From Brachybacterium sacelli (GTDB taxonomy: Bacteria; Actinomycetota; Actinomycetes; Actinomycetales; Dermabacteraceae), in the NCBI RefSeq assembly GCF_017876545.1, contig NZ_JAGIOD010000001.1, positions 248,001 to 312,000 of the forward strand: a stretch of DNA of 64,000 nt, given 5' to 3'. Made by a program: the position numbers and the translations under genes. Within the stretch, counting starts at the first letter, position 1. Each line of letters opens with the position of its first letter. A model generated the notes under the pieces. It was not told the DNA's origin. It was given only the letters and a program-made list of their open reading frames with translations, and ran no database searches. Shown here piece by piece: positions 26,901-34,462 of this stretch.

Positions 26901-27647
26901 TGCGGTATCGGTGAAGCCGAGCAGAGCGATGGCGGTGGGGAAGTCCAGGCCGTCCTCCCCCGCCCCGGCCATGAGCTGGTCCAGCACCGACATGGAGTCG
27001 CGGGCCGAACCGCCGCCGGCACGCACCACGAGCGGCATGACGCCCTCGCCGACCTGCACACCCTCGGCCGCGCACACCTCCTCGAGGTAGGGCGCGAGCA
27101 CCTGCGGCGGGATCAGCCGGAAGGGGTAGTGGTGGGTGCGCGAGCGGATGGTGCCGATGACCTTGTCCGGCTCGGTGGTCGCGAAGACGAACTTCACGTG
27201 CTCCGGCGGCTCCTCGACGAGCTTGAGCAGAGCGTTGAAGCCTGCCGAGGTGACCATGTGGGCCTCGTCGATGATGAACACCTTGAAGCGGTCCCGCACC
27301 GGGGCGAACGAGGCGCGCTCTCGCAGCTCGCGGGCATCGTCCACACCACCGTGGCTGGCGGCGTCGATTTCCACCACGTCGAGGCTGCCGGCTCCGCCGC
27401 GCGCCAGGTCACGGCAGGAATCGCAGTGGCCGCACGGGGTGTCCGTCGGCCCCTGCTCGCAATTCAGGCAGCGCGCCAGGATCCGCGCAGAGGTGGTCTT
27501 GCCACAGCCTCGCGGGCCCGAGAACAGGTAGGCGTGGCCGACCCGTCCCGCGCGCAGCGCACGCCGCAGCGGCGTGGTGACGTGGTCCTGGCCGATCACC
27601 TCGGCGAAGGACTCGGGACGATAACGACGGTACAGAGCGGTGGCCAC
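23946..27647 (-). CDS. dnaX: DNA polymerase III subunits gamma and tau
   Basis: A 1233-residue clamp-loader ATPase. The N-terminal 370 residues are classical DnaX: Walker A FSGPRGCGKTTSA, a zinc-binding four-Cys module (CLNCEQGPTDTPCGHCDSC), Walker B IIDEAHMVT and sensor sequence FATTEPDKVIGTIRSR. Domain III follows to about residue 365. The remaining part is very long and low-complexity: Gln/Pro-rich near 430-560, a short folded-looking block (RSHWSAILDELAQIRRPSWA) near 575-660, then Gly-, Pro- and Ala-rich sequence to a conserved-looking end (GREIIESVLGGKVLEVIDE). Actinobacterial DnaX proteins usually carry long tails, but this one is at the long end. No obvious programmed frameshift slippery site was found. 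Confidence 0.95.
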   Translation of the reverse strand: MATALYRRYRPESFAEVIGQDHVTTPLRRALRAGRVGHAYLFSGPRGCGKTTSARILARCLNCEQGPTDTPCGHCDSCRDLARGGAGSLDVVEIDAASHGGVDDARELRERASFAPVRDRFKVFIIDEAHMVTSAGFNALLKLVEEPPEHVKFVFATTEPDKVIGTIRSRTHHYPFRLIPPQVLAPYLEEVCAAEGVQVGEGVMPLVVRAGGGSARDSMSVLDQLMAGAGEDGLDFPTAIALLGFTDTALLDSAIIAVAERDAASLYAAVEHVLATGHEPRRFVEDLLERMRDLIVLAAVPDRGADLLPQVPADELERMRGQATMFAPADLSQCGDLVHETLSTMSGATSPRLHLELLAARLVLRDERAALAAPADGTGGRPAPAQGGRGGEGQGGRGGPVHGAPQGAPGSVGGREEARRIAQEKAEASRQARSGGAPSAAPTSPEPPDTAAPAGAAGAVGAGATADAGQHPGPAAQEPSPQTNASRPQAPQNQQAQPPTGQPQAPEAQGERQSSRQGQPIDPQAAQSPSNHSQQSQPPTRQDQPAEQQVQPQPQQGRPPQDASGASAPSGGTDGLDPDEVRSHWSAILDELAQIRRPSWALISQNGHVHGAQGTTLVIGFRTDGLVSAFHRGTAAENLADAVRRIMHTDITVEAVVGEDPGPGGGGRPGPGGPGGQRHDGPQRGGGPHGGGGHPGGGTQGAQGSQGAGWPEGGARHDGGTQDGGPQGRDGAPAQDGPGNARTPAPQATAGQGIAGHGAGEQATSPTDAPSADSASTDARSVDPAGPSGSSSPDAGPVPWGDAVSPKAPPAPATSAPQEEEQPLSAGQRASERALRAAARASEQNRGPAASGPDRSEDFAPEPDDPFPPDPRDSYPSESAPRPGGADEMPQGAPAPAVHQGPDTGRWSDALAPAPATAPARSDEVASAVAPPVAAPPAGGADDGEIPVVDDEGRDSLPPEEPRTYGQAALKRAIAEGRVIRSRPAQTVPTTSATSGADGGSGADHGAGADHGAARAAGAGSDAAPEPSGWGPASSAATPGSAASPSPAGRTSTTVGSSSSAAVDAASPPPMSPSATSAPTEDRSATAPTESPGATAWAESPGAWGAAATAAQPAPADSAPPSPTDTGGPAESASSRAAASWGTASIAPAPGDESASVPARSGAALVREAAQASRTAGQRARSATPEDAPEVDPTGGATRDDEDAVVAQRNGREIIESVLGGKVLEVIDETERY

Positions 27648-27741
27648 CCGTACAGGCTAGTAGAGGCGCCCGACGATCCCTGCCGTGGGGGACGAACTGG
27701 CCTTGTGGAGGAAGGGCAGCGGTGGTGGCGGACCAGGGCCC

Positions 27742-29094
27742 TCAGGGACGTGCGGCGCGCGGGGAGGCAGTGCCGTCCGCGTCCCCCTCGCACTCGGCCG
27801 AGGTCGCCGGAGGCCCCTCACGGTCGTCGTCGGCCGCCTCCCGAGTCGCGTCACGAGATTCCCCCGCCCCGTCACCGGACTCGTGCGACCTGCTCGATCG
27901 GTGCGTCTCCTGGGCCATCTCCCCTGCCGGGTCATCGGCCTCCGACGCCTCGCCGGCCGTCCCCTGCGCCGTGTCGGTGGCCGTGCGCGTCGCCTCGAGC
28001 TTCTCGGAGCGTCGGCGCAGGCCGCTGAACGTCGCGGTGAACACCATCAGCACCACGAGCACCGGCACCGCGACGTCGAAGACCCAGTCCGGGATGCTGA
28101 ACGGCAGCGAGAGGTCCGGGATCCAGCCGAACAGCACTTCCCTCAGCCACTCCCACGCCTCCGCAACCGGACGCAGCAGGGCGGCGAGGAACTCATGCAC
28201 CGGAGCGAAGAGGGCATCGAGGAACTCCCCGATCGGGCGCAGCACCCCCGCGACCCACTCCCGGACCGGCTCCAGCGCAGTGGCCAGAGCGTCGAGGACT
28301 GGTCGGACCCGCTCCTCGATCCACTCCTTGACGGGATCCAGCAGGCCGCTGAACAGCGCCCCGAATCCCAGCAGCGGCAGCAGGAAGCCCGCCGCCTTGG
28401 TCAGTGCCGCGACCAGCGCATACCGGGTCGGGTGCGCCGAGCGCTTCTGGTCGCGGGCGGCCGACGGGCTGCCATCGGCCGGCACCAGCAGGGTGCGTTC
28501 GAGGCCGTGGCGCACGTCGACCTCCCCGGCGCCGCCCAGCCCGGCGGTGCGCACGGAGATGACCTCCGCGTCCGCGAGGCCCCCGTCCTCGTCGGGGCGG
28601 CGCACCGTGCAATGCACGACGGTGAAGTTCTCCTCCAGCCGGAACTGCAGGTCGTCGGCGGGAGCGGGGGCATCAGGCACGCCGGCGACGGGAGCGACCG
28701 CATCGGGCGCGTCGCCGGCGTCACCCTCGCGCACGTCGTCGGGCCTGCCGTCCTCGCACGTGCGGTCATCGGATGCACCTGCCCCCTCCGTCGCTGACCC
28801 GTCGCGCTCGCCCTCCTCCGTCCGCTCGGCATCGGGCTCCTGCTCCTCGCGCGCACGGTGCGCCTTCTCCTCGGCCTTGGGGTCGTGCTCCACCCCGTCG
28901 AGGAGCACGGTGAACGAGCTGTCCAGGAAGCGATGACGCACGCGGACCAGGTAGTCGTGCCCACGAGCGCGACCGCGGTACTCGACGTCGGCCGCGAAGC
29001 GCGTGGACCGCCGGTCACCGAAGGGCGACGTGGCATCCTTCGGGTCGGCGGCGTCCTCGGAGCGGGCGTCGGGCGGGGCAGGGCTGTCGGGCAT
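27742..29094 (-). CDS. Membrane-anchored protein of unknown function
   Basis: A 450-residue protein I do not recognise. Residues 30-70 are a small hydrophilic domain (YRGRARGHDYLVRVRHRFLD, SSFTVLLDGVEHDP), followed by an acidic disordered stretch (75-155). A beta-rich piece (EENFTVVHCTVRRPDED) precedes two hydrophobic regions: one around KAAGFLLPLLGFGALFSGLL and one at VFDVAVPVLVVLMVFTATFS. Between them are amphipathic Trp/Pro-rich repeats (PVREWVAGVLRPIGEFLDAL and similar), so the middle may lie along the membrane. The acidic C-terminal tail is disordered. I choose the ATG at 29094; the longer frame to 29268 adds non-protein-like sequence. It ends 94 bp from the dnaX start on the same strand. 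Confidence 0.65.
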   Translation of the reverse strand: MPDSPAPPDARSEDAADPKDATSPFGDRRSTRFAADVEYRGRARGHDYLVRVRHRFLDSSFTVLLDGVEHDPKAEEKAHRAREEQEPDAERTEEGERDGSATEGAGASDDRTCEDGRPDDVREGDAGDAPDAVAPVAGVPDAPAPADDLQFRLEENFTVVHCTVRRPDEDGGLADAEVISVRTAGLGGAGEVDVRHGLERTLLVPADGSPSAARDQKRSAHPTRYALVAALTKAAGFLLPLLGFGALFSGLLDPVKEWIEERVRPVLDALATALEPVREWVAGVLRPIGEFLDALFAPVHEFLAALLRPVAEAWEWLREVLFGWIPDLSLPFSIPDWVFDVAVPVLVVLMVFTATFSGLRRRSEKLEATRTATDTAQGTAGEASEADDPAGEMAQETHRSSRSHESGDGAGESRDATREAADDDREGPPATSAECEGDADGTASPRAARP

Positions 29095-29239
29095 GGCACC
29101 ACGGTGCCACCCGCGCAGAGCCGCCGCATCGTGCGCGCGTCGGAGATCCGGGGTCGAACCATCCTCCGACCGGCCGACGCCGCACGGCTCGCACGCATAA
29201 CCGGTTGACCCGCGATGGGACCCCACGAAGACTGAGGTG

Positions 29240-29650
29240 ATGAGCGTCTTCGTCTCCCACACCAGCATCGACTGCCACGACGCCTACGCCCTCAGCGAGT
29301 GGTGGCGCGACATCCTCGAGTACGAGATGGACCCGGAGGACCCGAACCTTCCCGGGCACGAGGAGTGCGCGATCCAGGACCCCGCCACCGGGCACACGCT
29401 GCTGTTCCTGGAGGTGCATGACGAGGAGCTCCCGGCGAAGCGGATCCATTTCGACGTGCGCCCGCGCGAGCGCACGCAGGACGACGAGGTGGCGTGGGCG
29501 CTGTCCCAGGGCGCGACCCAAGTGGCCGATCACCGCGGCCAGTACGGCCCCGGCACCGGCTGGGTGATCCTGGCCGATCCGGAGGGCAACCAGTTCTGCA
29601 TCCTGCGCTCGGAAGGGGAGCGCGCGACGGCCCCGAGCTCGGACGACTGA
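29240..29650 (+). CDS. VOC-superfamily (glyoxalase-like) protein
   Basis: A 136-residue single-module protein of the vicinal oxygen chelate fold, subgroup often annotated glyoxalase-like. Features are the N-terminal HTSIDCHDAYALSEWWRDIL, a central LLFLEVHDEELPAKRIHFDV strand pair and the C-terminal GTGWVILADPEGNQFCIL, with the DPEGN turn and final metal-ligand region. A GTG at 29237 is directly in front of the ATG and cannot be excluded. Members include bleomycin-resistance and extradiol-type proteins, but most small ones are uncharacterised. It stands alone, divergent from the membrane-protein gene. Confidence 0.82.
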   Translation: MSVFVSHTSIDCHDAYALSEWWRDILEYEMDPEDPNLPGHEECAIQDPATGHTLLFLEVHDEELPAKRIHFDVRPRERTQDDEVAWALSQGATQVADHRGQYGPGTGWVILADPEGNQFCILRSEGERATAPSSDD

Positions 29651-29801
29651 GCCCGCCCCTCGCGGACGACGCGCAGCAGACCTCCGCCAGGACCCACGAG
29701 GAGCGAGGTCACGCCGCACGCGGACACCTGCCACCCAACCCCACCTGCGAGCATGACCAGCTACCCCCAAGTTTTTCTTATGTGACCCTGTATCCACAGC
29801 A

Positions 29802-29838
29802 TTGATGTCGCTGAGACAACGGCGTAGCGTCTCACGGC
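29802..29838 (+). promoter_or_regulatory. Promoter of the dicarboxylate/amino-acid symporter, with inverted repeat
   Basis: TTGATG (29802-29807) and TAGCGT (29825-29830) are separated by 17 bp, a good fit to a housekeeping sigma promoter. The expected transcription start coincides with the GTG at 29839, so the mRNA may be leaderless. TGAGAC (29812-29817) and GTCTCA (29829-29834) form an inverted repeat covering the spacer and -10, a candidate operator. Upstream (29651-29801) only an AT-rich patch near 29770 stands out. Confidence 0.5.
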
Positions 29839-31326
29839 GTGAGCACACCTACCACCCCCACCGCCCAGCACGGGACGACTCCGCCGCGCACGCGCAATCC
29901 GCTGCGCGCGATCGCCCGCATCCCCTTCGGCTGGCAGGTCCTGATCGGCCTCATCCTCGGCGTGGTCCTCGGCCTGGTCGCCGCCCAGATCGGCCCGGTC
30001 CCCGGCGCCGGCGAGGACGGCGCGGACGGCCCCAACTGGCTGACCACCACCCTCGAGACCATCGGCACGATCTTCGTGACGCTGCTGAAGGCCCTGGTCC
30101 CGCCGCTGATCTTCCTCGCGATCGTCACCTCGATCGCGAACCTCCGCAACGTCACCAACGCCGCCCGCCTGGCGTGGAAGACCCTGCTGTGGTTCGCGAT
30201 CACCTCCTTCATCGCCGTGATGATCGGCATCGGTCTGGGCGCGCTCACCAATCCCGGCGTCGGCTCCGGCGTCTCGGAGGGGGCCGCCGAGGCCTCCGAG
30301 ACCCAGGGCGGCTGGCTGGACTTCCTCACCGGCCTGGTGCCTTCGAACTTCCTGGGCGTCGAGGGCAGCGTCGGCGACGACGGCTCCGTCTCGCTCGGCT
30401 TCAACGCCCTGCAGATCCTGGTCATCTCGATCGCCGTCGGCATCGCCGTGCTCTCCGTCGGCGAGAAGGCCGATCCCTTCCTGCGCTTCACCGGCTCCGC
30501 CCTGGAGATCGTCCAGAAGCTGCTGTGGTGGGTCATCCGCCTCGCCCCGATCGGCACCGTCGGCCTGCTCGGCAACGCGGTGGCGAGCTACGGCTGGGAC
30601 GCCATCGGCCAGCTCGGCGTCTTCGTCGCCGACGTCTACATCGGCATGTTCATCGTGCTGCTGGTGGTCTACCCCGTGCTGCTGAAGACCAACGGGCTCT
30701 CCATCGGCTCCTTCTTCCGCGGCGTGTGGCCGGCGACCTCCCTCGGGTTCGTCTCCCGCTCCTCGCTGGGCACGATGCCGATGACCCAGGCGGTCACCGA
30801 GCGCATGGGCGTCCCGCGCCACTACGCCTCCTTCGCCGTGCCGCTCGGCTCGACCACCAAGATGGACGGCTGCGCCGCGATCTACCCGGCGCTGGCCGCG
30901 ATCTTCGTGGCGAACTTCTACGGCGTGCCGCTCGGGATCACCGACTACCTGCTCATCGTGCTGGTCTCCGTGCTGGGCTCGGCGGCGACCGCCGGCATGA
31001 CCGGTGCGACCGTCATGCTCACGCTGACGCTGTCCACCCTGGGCCTCCCCCTCGAGGGCGTCGGCCTGCTGCTGGCGATCGACCCCATCCTGGACATGGG
31101 CCGCACCGCCCTGAACGTCACCGGCCAGGCCCTGGTGCCCGTGATCGTCTCCACGCGCGAGAAGATCCTCGACCGACCGGTCTACGATGCCGCCCGCCGC
31201 TCCTCCTTCCAGGCGATCCAGGCCGAGCAGGCCCAGGAGACGACCGACGGCGCCGCCACCACGGGGGCGCGGACCGACGAGCCGGGCCCCGAAGCGCCCC
31301 GGGAGAAGGAGACGGCCGGCGTCTGA
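29839..31326 (+). CDS. Dicarboxylate/amino acid:cation symporter (DAACS family)
   Basis: A 495-residue inner-membrane secondary transporter of the GltP/DctA/SstT family. The re-entrant-loop serine motif appears as SRSSLGTMPMTQAV and the ion/substrate-binding motif as PLGSTTKMDGCAAIYP, where most relatives have NMDG; the final substrate helix region is MLTLTLSTLGLPLEGVGLLL. The TKMDG variant (Lys after Thr) and the CAA following it are closer to serine/threonine-type than to glutamate-type members. The C-terminal 45 residues are acidic and hydrophilic. Start is GTG; the message may be leaderless. The stop is followed 10 bp later by a 7-bp tandem array. Confidence 0.92.
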   Translation: MSTPTTPTAQHGTTPPRTRNPLRAIARIPFGWQVLIGLILGVVLGLVAAQIGPVPGAGEDGADGPNWLTTTLETIGTIFVTLLKALVPPLIFLAIVTSIANLRNVTNAARLAWKTLLWFAITSFIAVMIGIGLGALTNPGVGSGVSEGAAEASETQGGWLDFLTGLVPSNFLGVEGSVGDDGSVSLGFNALQILVISIAVGIAVLSVGEKADPFLRFTGSALEIVQKLLWWVIRLAPIGTVGLLGNAVASYGWDAIGQLGVFVADVYIGMFIVLLVVYPVLLKTNGLSIGSFFRGVWPATSLGFVSRSSLGTMPMTQAVTERMGVPRHYASFAVPLGSTTKMDGCAAIYPALAAIFVANFYGVPLGITDYLLIVLVSVLGSAATAGMTGATVMLTLTLSTLGLPLEGVGLLLAIDPILDMGRTALNVTGQALVPVIVSTREKILDRPVYDAARRSSFQAIQAEQAQETTDGAATTGARTDEPGPEAPREKETAGV

Positions 31327-31336
31327 CCCGCGCCCG

Positions 31337-31413
31337 CCCGGCACCCGGCACCCGGCACCCGGCACCCGGCACCCGGCACCCGGCACCCGGCACCCGGCAC
31401 CCGGCACCCGGCA
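31337..31413. repeat. 7-bp tandem array, 11 units of CCCGGCA
   Basis: Eleven perfect CCCGGCA units run without interruption, starting 10 bp after the symporter stop and ending inside the left arm of the family B hairpin at 31412. It parallels the 13-unit array at 11888, which also directly follows a transporter stop. Confidence 0.92.
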
Positions 31414-31475
31414 CATGATTGCCTGCTCAGGACCGATCTGCGCGTCGACATCGGTCCTGAACCGGCAATCACGTG
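31412..31475. terminator. Intergenic hairpin, palindrome family B copy 2
   Basis: The longest member of the family. An outer stem CACATGATTGCC / GGCAATCACGTG (one mismatch), a 3x3 internal loop (TGC / ACC) and an inner stem TCAGGACCGAT / ATCGGTCCTGA surround a 12-nt loop. It follows the tandem array behind the symporter gene. Terminator function is plausible but there is no T-tract. The rest of the gap to 31719 shows only a GGAG ribosome site for the next gene. Confidence 0.6.
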
Positions 31476-31719
31476 TCTTCGCCGGAGACGACGGACGCCT
31501 GGCCGGGCCCAGGTCGCCGCGACGACGGACTCGGCCATCGCCGCCTGCCGGGAAGCGTGAGCCCGCGCACGAGGCGCCCCTCCTCCCCTGGCCGGAGCTC
31601 GCCCGCCGCCCGTAGGATCCTGGTGTCAGATCGGCCCGGCTCCCCGGGCCTCCGCAGTGCATCTACCTCGGGTCCACGGTGTGGATCGTCCAAGGCGGCA
31701 CCCACCGTCCGGAGCACCG

Positions 31720-33027
31720 ATGAGCACTCAGCGAACCGCCCCCGCGCAGCAGAAGCCCACGACCCTGCGCGGCGTCGCCGGCACCGCCTACTTCCCGATC
31801 GCCTTCGTCGCCCGTTTCCCCTTCGCGATGATGGTCGTCGGCACCCTCACCCTCGTCGTCTCCGCGCGTGACTCGATCGCGCTCGGCGGGCTGAACTCGG
31901 CGGTCGTGGGGCTCGGTTCGGCGCTCGTCGGGCCGCTGCTCGGCGCCGCCGCCGACAGGGTCGGTCAGCGCAGCGTCATCCTCGTCTCCGGGATCGTGAA
32001 CTCCCTGGCCCTGCTCGCGATGGCGGCGGTCGCCTTCAGCTCCCTGCCCGACGCGGCAGTGCTCGCCGTCGGCTTCCTCGTCGGCGCCTCCTCCCCGCAG
32101 ATCGGGCCGTTCTCCCGCAGCCGTCTGGTCCAGCTGATCCTCACCCGCCTCCCCTCCGCCCGCCGCGCTCGCAGCCTGAACGCGACCATGGGCTACGAAT
32201 CAGCGGCCGACGAGACCGCCTTCGTGTTCGGCCCCGTCGTCGTCGGCCTGCTCGCGACCACGATGAGCCCGGCCGCCCCCATGATCGGCGCGGCAGCGCT
32301 GACGCTGCTGTTCGTCACCGCTTTCGCCCTGCACCCCACCGCCCGGGTCAGCATCCCCACCTCCGAGGAACCGGTGGTGCAGGCGCCGGCCCGCGAGCTG
32401 CGCACCCTGCGGGTCCTGGTGGTCGTGGCAGGGGCATTGGGCGTCGGGCTCTTCTTCGGCACGGTGCTCACCTCGCTCACCGCCTTCCTCTCCGAGACCG
32501 GTCACGGCGACTCCGCGGGGCTCGTCTACGGCGTGATGGGCATCGGGTCGACGATCCTCGCCCTCAGCATCACCCTGTTCCCCGAGGGGTTCGCCCTGCA
32601 TGCGCGCTGGCTCGTGTTCTCCGCGCTGATGCTGGCGGCGATGCTCGCCTTCGGCGTCGCGGGCTCCCTGACCGGGATCGTCGCGGCGATGGCCGTGGCC
32701 GGCATCGGGATCGGCCCGACGGTGGTGACGCTGTACAGCCTCGCCGCCGAGCGCAGCCCGCGCGGACGCTCGGCGACGGTGATGACCATGCTGGGATCGG
32801 CCACGATCGTCGGCCAGTCGGCCGCTTCGGCGCTGACCGGCGCGGTCGCCGAGAACATCGGGTCGCAGGCGTCCATGTGGATGCCCCTCGGAGCGGCCGG
32901 ACTGGTGGTACTCGCGGCCCTGGTCAATGCCCTGGCATGCCGCGAGGCAGCGCCCGCCTCCGTCACCGGGGACGAGCTTCACGACGAGACGGTCGCGCTC
33001 GCGGAGCACCCCGCCGAACATCTCTGA
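31720..33027 (+). CDS. MFS transporter
   Basis: A 435-residue major facilitator with about 12 membrane segments. The A-motif-like loop after helix 2 is GAAADRVGQRSVI, and a second pseudo-A motif lies after helix 8. The central cytoplasmic loop is around residues 205-230. I use the ATG at 31720 (GGAGCACCG before it), because the frame upstream is not membrane-like. Closest in style to drug- or sugar-efflux MFS proteins of actinobacteria, with STMGYESAADETAFVFGP-like sequence (TMGYESAADETAFVFGP) in the middle. The substrate is unknown. It converges on the epimerase gene with a 19-bp gap. Confidence 0.88.
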   Translation: MSTQRTAPAQQKPTTLRGVAGTAYFPIAFVARFPFAMMVVGTLTLVVSARDSIALGGLNSAVVGLGSALVGPLLGAAADRVGQRSVILVSGIVNSLALLAMAAVAFSSLPDAAVLAVGFLVGASSPQIGPFSRSRLVQLILTRLPSARRARSLNATMGYESAADETAFVFGPVVVGLLATTMSPAAPMIGAAALTLLFVTAFALHPTARVSIPTSEEPVVQAPARELRTLRVLVVVAGALGVGLFFGTVLTSLTAFLSETGHGDSAGLVYGVMGIGSTILALSITLFPEGFALHARWLVFSALMLAAMLAFGVAGSLTGIVAAMAVAGIGIGPTVVTLYSLAAERSPRGRSATVMTMLGSATIVGQSAASALTGAVAENIGSQASMWMPLGAAGLVVLAALVNALACREAAPASVTGDELHDETVALAEHPAEHL

Positions 33028-33046
33028 GCCGCACCGCACGAGACGT

Positions 33047-34426
33047 TCAGCGGCGCAGCACGTGGCGCAGCGCGGCCTCCACCGTGCGGTGGGTCGCCTC
33101 ATAGCCGCTGGCCTCCAGCCGGGCGTCGGAGACGTTCTGGTCGGTCCGGACCAGCTCGTCGGTCGCGTCGGCCCCGAGCAGCAGCCGCGGCCCGAGCGCG
33201 GGCACCGGCACCAGGGCGGGCCGGTGCAGCACCGAGCCCAAGGTGCGGGCGAACTCGCGGGCGGTGACCGGCTGCGGTCCGACGGTGTTGAGCGGCCCCT
33301 CCACCTCGGCCGAGAGCGCGGCGTGGGCGAAGGCACGCACCACGTCGTCCAGCGTGATCCACGAGGTCATGGCCTCGGGCTCGGTCAGTCGGCCGCCGAC
33401 TCCGGCGAGGAACATCGGCAGCTGCGGCAGGAGAGGCCCTCCCCCGTCGGACAGCGAGAGACCCGTGCGCAGGAAGGTGGTGCGGATCCCCGCCTCGCCG
33501 GCCGCGCGGGCGGCACGCTCCCAGTCCCGCACCAGGTCGGCGAGGATGCCCTCCCCGCCCGGGTCGGCCTCGGTGAGCAGCTCGCCTGGACGCCGCGGCC
33601 CGTAGAAGCCGATGGCGCTGGCCTGCACGAGGGCCGACGGGCCGTCCCTCATGCCGGCCAGGGTGCGGGCGATGAGTGCCGAACCGTGGATCCGGGAGGA
33701 GCGGATCTCGCGTCGGGTGCCGTCGGTCCATCGGGTAGCGATGGAGCGCCCCGCGAGGTTGACGACGACGTCAACCCCCTCGAGGTCGGCCGCGTCCAGG
33801 GCTCCGGCCTGCGGATCCCAGGAGATCTCGCCGGGGCCGACGCTCCCCTCACGGATCACCCGTCGCACGGAGTGCCCGCCGGTCTCGAGCAGGGCGGCGA
33901 GCTGGGTGCCGATCAACCCGGAGGAGCCGGTGAGGGCGATGGTGCGCCGCGGTGTGCCGGCGAAGCCGGCATGGAAGCGCAGGTCATCGTGCAGCTGGCG
34001 GTCGCGGAAGGCGAGCAGGCGGCGCACCTGCGACTCGACGGAGCCCGCGAGCCGCTCGAGAGGACGCGGCAGTTCGACATCGATGAGGTCGTGGACGAGG
34101 GTGCCGTGGTCGTCGGCGGTGAAGCGGTGCTCGTGGCGCCAGTCGCGCCAGGGGCCGTGGACCTGTTGGTCGACGAAGCGTCCGTTCTCGTCCCCGGTCT
34201 CGTGCTCGCGGTGACGCAGCACCCAGTGCGGGCGCAGGAGGTCCGGCAGCCGGGACGGGCCCAGGTGCGCCGCGACCACGCGCCCGACCTGCAGACCGTC
34301 TGCGGCGGGATCATCGGCGCCGGCGAGTCCGGGCGGGGTCAGGCGCACGATCGCGCCGGGCCGCTCGTGCCAGGCCAGCACGTCGGCCAGTGGGAAGGGC
34401 ACGCGGTGGGTGGTCTCGATCCTCAC
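33047..34426 (-). CDS. TIGR01777-family NAD(P)-dependent epimerase with N-terminal SRPBCC domain
   Basis: A 459-residue two-domain protein. Residues 1-150 form a START/SRPBCC-like lipid-binding domain (RVPFPLADVLAWHERPGAIV). Residues 155-459 are a Rossmann SDR of the atypical group, with TGSSGLIGTQLAALLETGGH for NAD(P), VVNLAGRSIATRWTDGTRRE and the SAIGFYGPR active-site segment; the C-terminal DUF1731-type end reads NVSDARLEASGYEATHRTVE. This fusion is common in actinobacteria and stand-alone relatives are called YfcH/SulA-like. The substrate is unknown. The CPBP protease gene lies 36 bp upstream on the same strand. Confidence 0.9.
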   Translation of the reverse strand: MRIETTHRVPFPLADVLAWHERPGAIVRLTPPGLAGADDPAADGLQVGRVVAAHLGPSRLPDLLRPHWVLRHREHETGDENGRFVDQQVHGPWRDWRHEHRFTADDHGTLVHDLIDVELPRPLERLAGSVESQVRRLLAFRDRQLHDDLRFHAGFAGTPRRTIALTGSSGLIGTQLAALLETGGHSVRRVIREGSVGPGEISWDPQAGALDAADLEGVDVVVNLAGRSIATRWTDGTRREIRSSRIHGSALIARTLAGMRDGPSALVQASAIGFYGPRRPGELLTEADPGGEGILADLVRDWERAARAAGEAGIRTTFLRTGLSLSDGGGPLLPQLPMFLAGVGGRLTEPEAMTSWITLDDVVRAFAHAALSAEVEGPLNTVGPQPVTAREFARTLGSVLHRPALVPVPALGPRLLLGADATDELVRTDQNVSDARLEASGYEATHRTVEAALRHVLRR

Positions 34427-34462
34427 GGGAGCTCCCAGCTTCGACGATGGTGTTCCGCCACG

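Noticed and set aside
23946..27647. Programmed frameshift in dnaX making separate gamma and tau
   Set aside because: No A/T-rich slippery run followed by a hairpin was seen near the end of domain III; one continuous frame explains the gene.
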